Origin: an uncultured Sterolibacterium sp.
Lineage (GTDB): Bacteria; Pseudomonadota; Gammaproteobacteria; Burkholderiales; Rhodocyclaceae
Reading direction: 5' to 3'
DNA: 64,000 nucleotides
NCBI GenBank assembly: GCA_903904605.1
Contig: CAIVDC010000086.1
Span: 47,951 to 111,950 of the forward strand
This document shows, one piece after another, positions 1 to 8,908 of the stretch. The notes below the pieces were generated by a model that searched no databases, was not told where the DNA came from, and was given only the letters and a program-made list of their open reading frames with translations. The position numbers and the translations under genes are program-made. Within the stretch, counting starts at the first letter, position 1. Every line of letters starts with the position of its first letter.

Positions 1-1602
1 GTTTATGGCGGAGGCGGGCATGTTGACGAACTGGGTGTTATTGACGGCGGTCACCGTGGGCGTGCCGGTGACCTGGCCGGTCGTATCGACCAGACCTTGC
101 AGGCTGCCGCTGACGGTTGCGAAAGTCGAGTTGGATCCGAGAACCGAACTGCCCACCCCGGCGCCGGGGATGGTACCGCTCGCATCGTTATAGCTCAGGC
201 GGGCGCCCAGGTTCTGGCTGAAGCCATCGTCGGCCTCGACGATGCGCGCCTCGATCAGAACCTGGCGGGCACCGACATCGACCTTGCGGATGAACTCCCG
301 GATTTTTTCGAGTCGCGACGGAATATCCTGAACGAAGAGCGTATTGGACTCGGCATCCGAGATGATGGCGCCCTGCTTCGAGAGCATGGAGTTGTTCTTG
401 TCGGAAAGCGTATTCTTGAGCAGGTCGGCCTTCTGGTAGTTCAAGGCGAAGGTTTCGGTCTGCGGCAGTTCGAGGTTGGCGATCTGCTGTTTCGATTCCA
501 GCATGGCCTTTTCCCTGGCCGCAAGCTCTTCGCGCGGCGCGATAATGATGACGTTGCCATTCTTGCGCATGTCCAGGCCCTTGGCCTGGAGAATGATGTC
601 GAGCGCCTGATCCCAGGGTACATCCTTGAGTCTCAGCGTCAGATTGCCGCCAACCGTATCGCTGGTGATGATGTTGAGGTTGGTGAAGTCGGCGATCACC
701 TGGAGCACCGCGCGAACCTCGACATTCTGGAAATTCAGGGAAAGCTTTTCCCCATGGTAGCCGCCGCGCGAACCCTGCACCAGCTTGTTCGGATCCGGCA
801 CCACGGCCTTGACCTCGATGACGAACTGGTTGTCGCTCTGGTAGGCGTTGTACTCCCAGAGACCTTGCGGGGTGATGACCATGCGCACGTTCTCACCCTG
901 TGCGCTGGTATCGATGCTGCTCACCGGTGTCGCGAAATCCGTGACATCGAGCCGGCGACGCAACTTTTCGGGCAGCGATGTCTTCTTGAAATCGACGACG
1001 AGTTTGGCTCCCTGCTGCCGGATGTCGATGCCGACGTTAGGATCGGAAAGGTCTACGACAACGCGCGCTTCGCTGTTGTTGCCGCGGTGAAAGCTGACTT
1101 CCCGCAAGCTTTGCGCGACTTCCTGCGGCTTGACCTCGGCAAAGTGCGCCACCAGCGGCGCATCTTTGACTTCGCCGGCAGCGGGGGCGGCGAAGCTGAT
1201 ATAGAAAGCCTGCCCTTCCTGCCGCGTCTCGAAGGGCATCGTCTTCTTGAGGTTCAGCACCAGGCGGGTGCGATCACCGACCTGGACGATGTTGAGGCTG
1301 CGCAGTTCCCCCTCATTGACTTGCTGGCTCGTGCGGCCGAGGCCATTGTCCGTTGCCGGAAAATCAAAGGCCAGTCGCGCCGGGCTGGCAATGCTGAAGC
1401 TGCCCGGCGACGCCTCGAGCGGCCGCTTCAGCATCAGCTTGACGATAGTATTGGCGCCGTTCCGGCTCACCTGCAGACTCTCGATGCTGTTCTGGGCGGC
1501 GACCGGCGCCGGCTGTCCATTCTGCGCCCCGGCGAGCGTCGCCAGGCAGGCCAAGGCGAGGCCTAAAGCCAGTGGACCGGCGATCTTGGCTAAGGGGTTC
1601 AT
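1..1602 (-). CDS. pilQ: Type IV pilus secretin PilQ (partial, C-terminus beyond window)
   Basis: This is the outer-membrane secretin through which the type IVa pilus fibre leaves the cell. The minus-strand frame starts at 1602 with MNPLAKIAG, has a signal peptide ending near LAGAQ, and continues into AMIN-type repeats rich in short beta strands (for example IESLQVSRNG and RLAFDFPATD) that bind peptidoglycan. A secretin/TonB N-terminal region follows. No stop is reached before position 1, so the secretin pore domain lies outside the window. The ATG overlaps the pilP stop by 4 bp (ATGA), so translation is probably coupled. It is the last visible gene of pilMNOPQ. The family call rests on the AMIN region plus operon position. 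Confidence 0.93.
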   Translation of the reverse strand, partial: MNPLAKIAGPLALGLALACLATLAGAQNGQPAPVAAQNSIESLQVSRNGANTIVKLMLKRPLEASPGSFSIASPARLAFDFPATDNGLGRTSQQVNEGELRSLNIVQVGDRTRLVLNLKKTMPFETRQEGQAFYISFAAPAAGEVKDAPLVAHFAEVKPQEVAQSLREVSFHRGNNSEARVVVDLSDPNVGIDIRQQGAKLVVDFKKTSLPEKLRRRLDVTDFATPVSSIDTSAQGENVRMVITPQGLWEYNAYQSDNQFVIEVKAVVPDPNKLVQGSRGGYHGEKLSLNFQNVEVRAVLQVIADFTNLNIITSDTVGGNLTLRLKDVPWDQALDIILQAKGLDMRKNGNVIIIAPREELAAREKAMLESKQQIANLELPQTETFALNYQKADLLKNTLSDKNNSMLSKQGAIISDAESNTLFVQDIPSRLEKIREFIRKVDVGARQVLIEARIVEADDGFSQNLGARLSYNDASGTIPGAGVGSSVLGSNSTFATVSGSLQGLVDTTGQVTGTPTVTAVNNTQFVNMPASAIN

Positions 1603-2126
1603 TTTTTTGCCTCCTGTTCCTGCAACTGCAGCGTGCTGGTGCGCTCCACCCAGTCGCCGGTGGCGTCCTGGACCAGTTCCCTGATCTGGACTTCGCTTTC
1701 ACTGATGTTGGTGATGATCCCGAAGTTCTGACCCATGTAATTGCCGATCTTGACCTGGTAAACCACGTTGCCTGCACGGATGATCGCATGCTTCATTTTG
1801 CCCTGCTGCAACAGGCCGACCATCTTCAGCGACTCCAGCGGGTACGATTCGAGCGGTTCCTTGCGGCGATCGAAATCGGGCTTGATGCCGCCCCCGGCAG
1901 CCTTCCTTTCCGGGTCTATGCCGACCGCCTTGAACGGGTCGAGGCGTTCGTCCGCATCGTAGGAGACGACAGGGAATGGCTTGATCTCCGGCAATGGCGG
2001 CACCCGGCCTTTCATGTCCTTGGTGGCATCCTTCATCCAGAGCTTGAGATCATCATGGCCGTCGCCGCCGCAGGCAGTCAGGAGCAGTGCGGAGAGGACG
2101 GCAAGGGTCGGCGCCAGCCTGCTCAT
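1599..2126 (-). CDS. pilP: Type IV pilus inner-membrane lipoprotein PilP
   Basis: PilP links the PilMNO inner-membrane platform to the PilQ secretin. The 175-residue product has a lipoprotein signal with lipobox LLTAC, so the mature protein starts at Cys19. A low-complexity linker leads to a small C-terminal beta domain (about residues 90-170) containing AGNVVYQVKIGNYMG, the usual PilQ-binding fold. Length is normal for the family. It overlaps pilO upstream by 4 bp (2123-2126) and pilQ downstream by 4 bp, giving an unbroken coupled operon. Confidence 0.93.
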   Translation of the reverse strand: MSRLAPTLAVLSALLLTACGGDGHDDLKLWMKDATKDMKGRVPPLPEIKPFPVVSYDADERLDPFKAVGIDPERKAAGGGIKPDFDRRKEPLESYPLESLKMVGLLQQGKMKHAIIRAGNVVYQVKIGNYMGQNFGIITNISESEVQIRELVQDATGDWVERTSTLQLQEQEAKK

Positions 2127-2806
2127 TTCCTGCCGCCTTTGGCCTGCGCGGCCTTTTCTTTCTTGGCCTTGGCAAGTTCTTCATCGTCCAGATAGCGGAA
2201 GGTCTTGGCCACGGCGGTCATGGCCAGGGTGTTGTCCTTCCCTGGCGAGATATCGATGTCGTTCAAGGTGACGATGCGCGCGAGCTTGGCGATATCCCCG
2301 GTGAAGGCGCCGAGATCATGGTAGCTGCCCTGCAACTTGATGGTGATCGGCAGTTCCACGTAAAAATCCTTCGCCACTTCGTTGCCCGGCTTGAATAATT
2401 CGAACTGGAGGCCGCGGCCGAGGCCGGCCTGGTTGATGTCGACCAACAGCGATTCCATTTCAGCCTTGCTCGGCAACTGTCTGAGCAGGGCGCCGAAAGA
2501 GCGGTCGATCTCGGCCAACTGCTTGCGGTTCTCCTCGAGATTGACCGCCTGCCGCTTCTTTGCCAGCCATTCGTCCTTGAGCTGCGTTTCCTGCTGCCGC
2601 TTGCCATCCAGTTCGACGAGCTGGGCGCTCCAGCCGAACCACCAGGCGGCGGCCAGCAAGACGATGAACAGGCCGGAGAGGATCACGATGCGCGGCACCA
2701 AGGGCCACAGCCCGGGGTCCTGGGGATCGAGGGTTCTGAAATCCTCGACCAATCTCTGGAAATCCAGCGTCGGGAAACCGACTTTCGGCAGTGTCGGCAT
2801 TCTCAT
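2123..2806 (-). CDS. pilO: Type IV pilus assembly protein PilO
   Basis: PilO forms a heterodimer with PilN in the periplasm and supports the pilus motor-to-secretin connection. The 227-residue protein has a short cytoplasmic N-terminus, one membrane helix at about residues 42-62 (IVILSGLFIVLLAAAWWFGW), a coiled coil with many Gln, Lys and Glu at about 65-115, and a ferredoxin-like periplasmic domain. The C-terminal tail is Lys/Ala rich. Overlaps of 4 bp with pilN and pilP keep it inside the coupled pilM-Q operon. Confidence 0.93.
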   Translation of the reverse strand: MRMPTLPKVGFPTLDFQRLVEDFRTLDPQDPGLWPLVPRIVILSGLFIVLLAAAWWFGWSAQLVELDGKRQQETQLKDEWLAKKRQAVNLEENRKQLAEIDRSFGALLRQLPSKAEMESLLVDINQAGLGRGLQFELFKPGNEVAKDFYVELPITIKLQGSYHDLGAFTGDIAKLARIVTLNDIDISPGKDNTLAMTAVAKTFRYLDDEELAKAKKEKAAQAKGGRK

Positions 2807-3405
2807 GGCTGCCTGTTCTTTCCTGGAGTCGGGGAAGCCTTGGGCATAGCTGCATCCGCCTTGTTCTGACGGGCGATCAGCACGTTCATGCTGAACTCGC
2901 TGATGCGTCGATTGTTTACGGTGACGGCCTTGATTTCGATCAGATCCGGCCGCTCGAGCAGCGGGGATCCCTCGAGGTTGCGCATCAGCGTCGAGATGCG
3001 CGAATTCGACTGGGCATAACCGGTGAGGCTGATCTTCTGTCCGGTCTGCTTCAGTGTCTTGAGATAGACGCCTTCGGGCACCTGGCGTGCCAGTTCGTTG
3101 AACAGATGTACGGTCTCGGTTCGGTCGGCCTGCAGCGACTCGATGATGCGCTTGCGCGATAGCAGCGAGTCCGTCTGTTCCTTGAGATGCTTGATCTCGT
3201 CGATCTCCTTGTCCAGCGAGACGATTTCCTTCTTGAGAAAGATATTCTGCTCTTCTTGCGCCTTTATATAGCGATCGATGACGCTGTAGCCGAAGACCCA
3301 GGTGACACCTGCCAGCAAGGCGATCAGACCGCTCAGCGCGTAAAACTGCTGGCGCCGCATGCGGCGCTTCTCTTCGCGGTGCGGCAGCAGGTTGATGCGG
3401 ATCAC
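2803..3405 (-). CDS. pilN: Type IV pilus assembly protein PilN
   Basis: PilN is a bitopic protein whose cytoplasmic N-terminus docks into PilM. The sequence opens with MIRINLLPHRE, the conserved INLLP peptide that binds PilM, followed by a membrane helix at about residues 23-42, a coiled coil to about 100, and a periplasmic domain that pairs with PilO. Length (200 aa) is typical. It overlaps pilM by 4 bp (3402-3405) and pilO by 4 bp. Confidence 0.95.
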   Translation of the reverse strand: MIRINLLPHREEKRRMRRQQFYALSGLIALLAGVTWVFGYSVIDRYIKAQEEQNIFLKKEIVSLDKEIDEIKHLKEQTDSLLSRKRIIESLQADRTETVHLFNELARQVPEGVYLKTLKQTGQKISLTGYAQSNSRISTLMRNLEGSPLLERPDLIEIKAVTVNNRRISEFSMNVLIARQNKADAAMPKASPTPGKNRQP

Positions 3406-4481
3406 TGGTCGAGTCTCCGCAAGGCCAGGCCGCAGGCCACCATCAGGGAAGGCGCGTCGGCGATCAGCTGTTTGGGGCGGATCCGCGATGAAGTCAACAT
3501 ATTGACGAAAGGATTGGCGACGAGCGTCTCGATCTGGGTACGTGCCGCCACCACTTCTTCGAGTCCGGCAATCACCGCACAGCCGCCGGCGAGGACGATA
3601 TGGTCGACGCGGCTGTACTGGGTCGAGGTGAAGAAGAATTGCAGGGCCCGTGAAACCTCCAGCGCCAGGCTGTTCATGAACGGCCGCAACAGGTCGGCCT
3701 CGTAATTCTCCGGCAGCGCCCCGGTGCGTTTTGCCGCTTCCGCCTCTTCGCTCCTCATCCCGTAGACACGCATGATGTCCTGCGTCAGCAGATTGCCGCC
3801 GAAAGCCTGTTCACGCGTATAGAGTTGCTGATCGTTCTTCAGCACGGTGACGTTCATGACGTTGGCGCCGATATCGATCAGGGCGATGATCCGGTCGAGA
3901 CCCAAGCCCGGCAACTGGGCCTCGACCAGTTCGAAGGCCGCCTGCATGGCATAGGACTCGACATCCATCACCACCGGCTTCAGCCCGGCCGCATCGGCGC
4001 AAGCGACGCGGTCCTCGACCTTTTCCTTGCGCGACGCGGCAATCAGCACCTCGACATCGTCGGCGCCCGAAGGCGCCGGCCCGATCACCTGGAAATCCAG
4101 GTTCACCTCGTCCAGGGCAAAGGGGATGTATTGATTGGCTTCCGTCTCGACCTGAAGCTCCAGTTCCTGTTCACGCTGGCCTGCCGGCACGACGATTCTC
4201 TTGGTGATGACCGCCGCCGCGGGCAGCGCCATCGCAACATACTTGACAGGCGAACCGAGCCGCTTCCAGGCACGCTTGACCGCCTCGGCCACGGCCTCGA
4301 GATTGGTGATATTGCCGTCGACCACGGCATCCCGCGGCAGCGGCTCGATCGTGTAGCGCTCTATCCGCTGCACACCCTTGCCCACATCCGAAAGCTCGAC
4401 CAGCTTGATCGTGGATGAACTGATATCCAGTCCGATCAAGGGCCGCGCCTTCAGATTGAAAATCGACAAGTCAAGCTGCAA
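3402..4481 (-). CDS. pilM: Type IV pilus actin-like ATPase PilM
   Basis: PilM is a cytoplasmic actin/FtsA-like protein that binds PilN and links the pilus motor to the inner-membrane platform. The 359-residue sequence shows the actin-fold phosphate motif GLDISSSTIKLVEL near the N-terminus, a second phosphate loop LIDIGANVMNVTVL, and the adenosine motif VLAGGCAVIAGLEE near the C-terminus. The start is a TTG codon at 4481: AAGGA lies 6 nt upstream on the minus strand and no better ATG fits the MQLDLSIF N-terminus. It is the first gene of pilMNOPQ and is divergent from mrcA, a common betaproteobacterial arrangement. Confidence 0.95.
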   Translation of the reverse strand: MQLDLSIFNLKARPLIGLDISSSTIKLVELSDVGKGVQRIERYTIEPLPRDAVVDGNITNLEAVAEAVKRAWKRLGSPVKYVAMALPAAAVITKRIVVPAGQREQELELQVETEANQYIPFALDEVNLDFQVIGPAPSGADDVEVLIAASRKEKVEDRVACADAAGLKPVVMDVESYAMQAAFELVEAQLPGLGLDRIIALIDIGANVMNVTVLKNDQQLYTREQAFGGNLLTQDIMRVYGMRSEEAEAAKRTGALPENYEADLLRPFMNSLALEVSRALQFFFTSTQYSRVDHIVLAGGCAVIAGLEEVVAARTQIETLVANPFVNMLTSSRIRPKQLIADAPSLMVACGLALRRLDQ

Positions 4482-4654
4482 GAAAAATCCTTTATAAATA
4501 TTACTTTAGACGTAATACGGATAATTTACATTAAATGCTATCAGTAACCATTCCGGCTGTAAAGCGCTTTCTGGCGGGGCTCTGCAGCCGGAATGGTCGT
4601 CTGCCCGGCAAAGCCCGGCAGGCGCCAGGCTGGGTATTTTCCTGGCAGCCAGCC

Positions 4655-4660
4655 TATAAT
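4655..4660 (+). promoter_or_regulatory. Candidate -10 box for mrcA in the pilM/mrcA divergent region
   Basis: A perfect TATAAT lies 29 nt before the mrcA TTG start inside the 208 bp pilM-mrcA intergenic region. No convincing TTGACA is found 16-18 bp upstream, so only the -10 element is supported. AGGA at 4678-4681 is placed correctly as ribosome binding site for the TTG at 4690. The pilM side of the same gap (about 4490-4540) is strongly AT-rich and probably holds the pil promoter, but no clear hexamer pair was found there. Confidence 0.5.
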
Positions 4661-4689
4661 GCCGGGCCGATTTACTCAGGATCATTTCC

Positions 4690-7017
4690 TTGCCCGCCCT
4701 GCTCCGCTGGTTCCTCTACCCCTTTCTGGTCATCGCCGGCCTGCTCCTGGCCGCCGCGGCGCTAGTCGGCATCAGCATCATCCTGGCCTACCCGCAACTG
4801 CCCTCGCTGGAGGCGCTGACCGACTACCGGCCGAAAATTCCGCTCCGCGTGTATACCGCCGACGGCCACATGATCGGCGAGTTCGGCGAAGAACGGCGTG
4901 CCCTGGTGACGATCGCCGAAGTCCCGGCCGTCATGAAACAGGCCATCATTGCCGCGGAAGACGAGCGCTTCTATCAGCATAGCGGCGTCGATATGCTCGG
5001 GGTGCTGCGCGCCGCCTATTCCAACTTCGTCAGCGGCGGCAAGCGACAGGGCGCCTCGACCATCACCATGCAGGTGGCGCGAAACTTTTTCCTCTCCAGT
5101 GAAAAGACATTGTCGCGCAAGCTCTATGAAGCCCTGCTCGCCTTCAAGATCGAGGCCAGCCTGTCCAAGGACGACATTCTTCAACTCTACATCAACCAGA
5201 TCTATCTCGGCCAGCGCGCCTACGGCTTCGCCGGAGCCGCCCAGATATATTTCGGCAAGCCGCTCAAGGATCTCAGCATCGCCGAGGCCGCGATGCTCGC
5301 CGGTCTGCCCAAGGCACCTTCCGCCTACAATCCGGTGGCCAATCCGAAGCGCGCGAAGATGCGTCAGCTATACGTGTTGCGCCGCATGTACGAGCTGGGG
5401 TCGATCACCGCAGAACAGCTGGCCAAGGCGCAGACAGACCCGCTTCACGTCAAGCGCGACTTCAACGATTTCGGCGTGCATGCCGAGTATGTCGCCGAAA
5501 TGGCGCGCCAGATGGCCGTCGAGCGCTTCCCGGAGCAAGCCTACGACCGCGGCCTCTCGGTCATCACCACCATCACCCTGGCCGATCAGGAGGCCGCGTA
5601 CACGAACATGCGCAAAGCCGTCATGGAATACGATCACCGCCACGGCTACCGGGGTGCGGAAGGCTACGTCGACATGAGCGAGATCAAATCCGACCAGGAC
5701 GAAGAACTCGAGGATGCGCTGGGGGATTACCAAGACAGCGACGACCTCCTGGCCGCCATCGTGCTGACGGCCGACAGCAAGGAAGTCCGTGCCTACCTGC
5801 GCGGCGGCGAAGTGGTCAGGGTGAGCGGCGACGGCCTCAAGTTCGCAGCCCGGATGATCGACGACAAGGCCCCCGCCAACAAGCGCCTGCGCCGCGGGGC
5901 GGTGATCCGCCTGAGCAAGGACAGCAGGAAATCGTGGCAGATCACGCAACTGCCCGAAGTCGAAGCCGGCTTCGTCGCGGCCAGTCCGATCGACGGCGCG
6001 ATCCGTGCCCTGGTCGGCGGCTTCGACTTCGACCGCAGCAAGTTCAATCATGTCACGCAAGCATGGCGCCAGCCCGGTTCCAGTTTCAAGCCCTTCATCT
6101 ATTCGGCGGCACTGGAAAAGGGCTATTCACCCGCTTCGGTGTTCCCTGACGAGCCCATCGTCATCTCCGCGGCCGAGACCGGCAGCCAGGCCTGGGCGCC
6201 GAAAAATTACGAAGGGACTTACGAAGGCCCGATGTCGCTGCGCACCGCCTTGGCAAAATCGAAAAACCTGGTGTCGATCCGTCTCCTGAAAGCCATCGGC
6301 ACCAGCTACGCCCAGGACTATATCGCGCGTTTCGGCTTCGATCCCGAGAAGCACCCGCCGTATCTGACCATGGCCCTGGGCGCTGGCTCGGTGACTCCCT
6401 GGCAGCAGCTCACGGCCTATTCTGTTTTTGCCAACGGCGGCTACAAGATCGAACCTTACATCGTGCGCCAGATTCTCGACGGGCAGGGCAAGGTGCTGGC
6501 GGAGGTCAAGCCGTCGGTCGCCGGCGATGAGCAACTGCGGGTGATCGATGCGCGCAATGCCTTCCTGATCGACAGCATGCTGCACGATGTGGTGCGCAGA
6601 GGCACGGCAACCCGCGCCATGTCCTTGAAGCGCGGCGATCTCGCGGGCAAGACCGGCACGACCAACGACTACATCGACGCCTGGTTTTGCGGCTACCAAC
6701 AGACCCTGGTCGGCATAGCCTGGATCGGCTTCGACCAACCGAGGAAGCTCGGCAACGGCGAAACAGGCGCCATGGCGGCGCTACCGATGTGGATCGGCTT
6801 CATGGGCAAAGCGCTCGCGGGCCAACCGGAAAGCTACATGGAGGAGCCGCCAGGCCTGGTCACGATCATGGCAACGGATCCCTCCACCGGCAAGAAGCTC
6901 CCGGAATTCGTCTACCAGGAACATCTGCCCGCGTCGACCGCGGACAGCGGGCCGGCCCCGGAGCAAGCTGCCGCCCCGGTACGCGATGCCAAACCGAAGG
7001 CGGTGGAAAGCCGGTGA
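4690..7017 (+). CDS. mrcA: Penicillin-binding protein 1A (bifunctional glycosyltransferase/transpeptidase)
   Basis: This class A PBP polymerises and cross-links peptidoglycan at the periplasmic face of the inner membrane. The 775-residue protein has an N-terminal anchor helix (about residues 8-34), a GT51 domain with EDERFYQHSGVD containing the catalytic Glu at residue 90, and an OB-like insert rich in Asp/Glu around residues 330-355. The transpeptidase domain has SSFK at about 464, SKN at about 526 and KTGTT at about 654. The TTG start at 4690 has AGGA 8 nt upstream. A Pro/Ala-rich C-terminal tail follows the transpeptidase. It diverges from pilM, as in many betaproteobacteria. Confidence 0.96.
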   Translation: MPALLRWFLYPFLVIAGLLLAAAALVGISIILAYPQLPSLEALTDYRPKIPLRVYTADGHMIGEFGEERRALVTIAEVPAVMKQAIIAAEDERFYQHSGVDMLGVLRAAYSNFVSGGKRQGASTITMQVARNFFLSSEKTLSRKLYEALLAFKIEASLSKDDILQLYINQIYLGQRAYGFAGAAQIYFGKPLKDLSIAEAAMLAGLPKAPSAYNPVANPKRAKMRQLYVLRRMYELGSITAEQLAKAQTDPLHVKRDFNDFGVHAEYVAEMARQMAVERFPEQAYDRGLSVITTITLADQEAAYTNMRKAVMEYDHRHGYRGAEGYVDMSEIKSDQDEELEDALGDYQDSDDLLAAIVLTADSKEVRAYLRGGEVVRVSGDGLKFAARMIDDKAPANKRLRRGAVIRLSKDSRKSWQITQLPEVEAGFVAASPIDGAIRALVGGFDFDRSKFNHVTQAWRQPGSSFKPFIYSAALEKGYSPASVFPDEPIVISAAETGSQAWAPKNYEGTYEGPMSLRTALAKSKNLVSIRLLKAIGTSYAQDYIARFGFDPEKHPPYLTMALGAGSVTPWQQLTAYSVFANGGYKIEPYIVRQILDGQGKVLAEVKPSVAGDEQLRVIDARNAFLIDSMLHDVVRRGTATRAMSLKRGDLAGKTGTTNDYIDAWFCGYQQTLVGIAWIGFDQPRKLGNGETGAMAALPMWIGFMGKALAGQPESYMEEPPGLVTIMATDPSTGKKLPEFVYQEHLPASTADSGPAPEQAAAPVRDAKPKAVESR

Positions 7018-7041
7018 ACGGCACTGCCCTCCGGTCGCCGC

Positions 7042-7374
7042 TCAGTGGTCTGCCAGGCTGATTGCCGCGCCCGACTGTTCCGAGATACAGCGGGCGAGCA
7101 CCGAGAACAGTTCGCCGTCATCGCGGCTGCTCGTCCAGCGATAGCCGTCCGGAGCCTCGGCCTTGAAGTGATAACCGCCGGACTTGGCGGCGACCCAGAT
7201 CTCTCGCGCGGCGGTGTGGCGGTTGATGATGATCTTGCTGCCATCGGCGAACTCGAGTTCCAGGACGCCGCCTTGCTTCACTTCGAAATCGAGATCGGCC
7301 CCGGACTCTTCCAGCGCCTGTTCGATGCGCGCCAGCATTGCATCCGCACTCGCATTGAATTCGCGCTCATCCAT
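7042..7374 (-). CDS. cyaY: Iron-sulfur cluster assembly protein CyaY (bacterial frataxin)
   Basis: Bacterial frataxin binds iron and modulates IscS-dependent Fe-S cluster synthesis in the cytosol. The 110-residue protein has the expected acidic first helix (ARIEQALEESGADLDFE) and then the beta sheet with LELEFADGSKIIINRH and IWVAAKSGGYHF, ending in the GELFSVLARCI helix. The ATG at 7374 is preferred because GGAG lies 7 nt upstream; an in-frame ATG at 7395 adds seven unconserved residues. Convergent with mrcA and divergent from the lptM-lysA pair. Confidence 0.95.
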   Translation of the reverse strand: MDEREFNASADAMLARIEQALEESGADLDFEVKQGGVLELEFADGSKIIINRHTAAREIWVAAKSGGYHFKAEAPDGYRWTSSRDDGELFSVLARCISEQSGAAISLADH

Positions 7375-7421
7375 TGCCGACTCCCGTGATAGCATCGAAA
7401 TTTTCCACCTGCCACCGTACC

Positions 7422-7604
7422 ATGCGCATTGTGCCCCCGACCATCGTGATTTGTTTCCTCGCCATCCTCGCCGGTTGCGGCACCAAGGCTGCGCTGGTCA
7501 AGCCGGCAGGCCCCGCCAGCCCGCCGCTCTTCGGCGCGCCGTCGGCGGCGCCCGCAGCGGAGCCTCGGCGCGATGATAGCAACGCATCGGGCCCGGCACA
7601 ATGA
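7422..7604 (+). CDS. lptM: LptM-like small lipoprotein
   Basis: LptM (formerly YifL) is a small outer-membrane lipoprotein that assists disulfide maturation of the LPS translocon LptDE. The 60-residue product begins MRIVPPTIV, has a hydrophobic signal and lipobox LAGC, and after the lipidated Cys reads GTKAALVKP, similar to the GLKGPLY-type start of LptM proteins. The rest is Pro/Ala rich and disordered. The position between cyaY and lysA is the conserved place for this gene. Its stop overlaps the lysA ATG by 4 bp. The usual aromatic after the GLKG-like stretch is missing, so the name is likely but not certain. Confidence 0.72.
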   Translation: MRIVPPTIVICFLAILAGCGTKAALVKPAGPASPPLFGAPSAAPAAEPRRDDSNASGPAQ

Positions 7605-8869
7605 ACGCGTTTACCTACCGCCAGGGCATGCTCTGCGCCGAGGACCTGTCCCTGGAGCGTATCGCCGAACGTTTCGCCACGCCCTGCTACGTCTATTCCC
7701 GCGCTGCCCTGACGGCCGCTTTCGAGGCATATCGCCGGGCACTGGCGGGACGATCCGCACGCATCTGCTACGCCGTCAAGGCCAATTCCAACCTTGCCAT
7801 ACTCAATCTGTTCGCTCGACTGGGGGCCGGCTTCGACATCGTCTCCGGCGGCGAACTGGCACGCGTGCTGGTCGCCGGCGGCAAAGCGAAGGACGTGGTG
7901 TTCTCGGGCGTGGGCAAGACGCGCGAGGAGCTGCAGGCGGCGCTGGCGGAGGGCATCGGCTGCTTCAACGTCGAATCGGAGAGCGAGCTGACCCGCCTCG
8001 CGGGGATCGCGGAACAGATGGGGCTGGTCGCCCCAATCGCGTTGCGGGTCAATCCGGACGTCGATGCCAAGACCCACCCCTACATTTCCACCGGCCTCAG
8101 GAACAATAAATTCGGCATTCCCATCGACGAGGCTCTGGCGCTATACCAGCGCGCCCGAATGATGGCCGGGATCAGGATCAGGGGCATCGCCTGCCACATC
8201 GGTTCGCAGCTGCTCGACGCCGCGCCGGCAGCCGAGGCGGCGCAAAAGATCCTCACCCTGGCCGACGCGCTCGCCGCCCAGGGCATCGTCCTGGCCGATC
8301 TCGATCTGGGCGGCGGCATGGGCATCCGCTATCGCGACGAGGAAGTCCCCAGCACCGAAGACTATCTAGCGCCGATGCTCGACCTGCTCAAGGACCGACG
8401 CGAGCAACTGGTCTTCGCGCCGGGCCGCTCGCTGGTCGGCAACGCCGGCCTGCTTCTGACCCGGGTGGAAGTCGTGAAGCACGGCGCGGAGAAGAGCTTC
8501 GCCGTCGTCGACGCGGCGATGAACGACCTGATGCGCCCAGCGCTCTATGACGCCTGGCACGACATCCTGCCCGTCCGCCTGAACGGCGCCAATGAGCGGG
8601 TCGAGCGGGTCCAGGAGCACGTCTACGACGTGGTCGGCCCGGTCTGCGAAAGCGGCGACTTTCTCGGCCACGAGCGCAGCCTGGCCCTCGCCGAGGGCGA
8701 CCTGCTCGCCGTGATGAGCGCCGGCGCCTACGGCATGGCGATGAGTTCGAACTACAACAGCCGCCCGCGCGCCGCGGAAGTGCTGATCGACGGCGGGCAG
8801 GCTCACCTGATCAGGAACCGCGAGAGTGTGGCGCAACTGTATGCCCAGGAGCACATCGCCCCGCTGTGA
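7601..8869 (+). CDS. lysA: Diaminopimelate decarboxylase
   Basis: LysA performs the last step of lysine synthesis, converting meso-diaminopimelate to L-lysine with PLP. The 422-residue protein is an alanine-racemase-fold decarboxylase. The PLP lysine sits in YAVKANSN (Lys60), the glycine-rich phosphate loop in DLDLGGGMGIRY, and the substrate/dimer motif in CESGDFLG near residue 348. It starts in an ATGA overlap with the lptM stop. Length and motifs are standard, and the start agrees with the conserved MNAFTYRQG N-terminus. Confidence 0.97.
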   Translation: MNAFTYRQGMLCAEDLSLERIAERFATPCYVYSRAALTAAFEAYRRALAGRSARICYAVKANSNLAILNLFARLGAGFDIVSGGELARVLVAGGKAKDVVFSGVGKTREELQAALAEGIGCFNVESESELTRLAGIAEQMGLVAPIALRVNPDVDAKTHPYISTGLRNNKFGIPIDEALALYQRARMMAGIRIRGIACHIGSQLLDAAPAAEAAQKILTLADALAAQGIVLADLDLGGGMGIRYRDEEVPSTEDYLAPMLDLLKDRREQLVFAPGRSLVGNAGLLLTRVEVVKHGAEKSFAVVDAAMNDLMRPALYDAWHDILPVRLNGANERVERVQEHVYDVVGPVCESGDFLGHERSLALAEGDLLAVMSAGAYGMAMSSNYNSRPRAAEVLIDGGQAHLIRNRESVAQLYAQEHIAPL

Positions 8870-8908
8870 ACGGGGTGAGCCGCGACACGACCTGAAGAAA
8901 GCGGCAAT

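Noticed and set aside
97..1566. Long plus-strand open frame opposite pilQ
   Set aside because: Antisense artefact of a GC-rich coding region; PilQ frame is recognisable and the plus-strand product has no family features.
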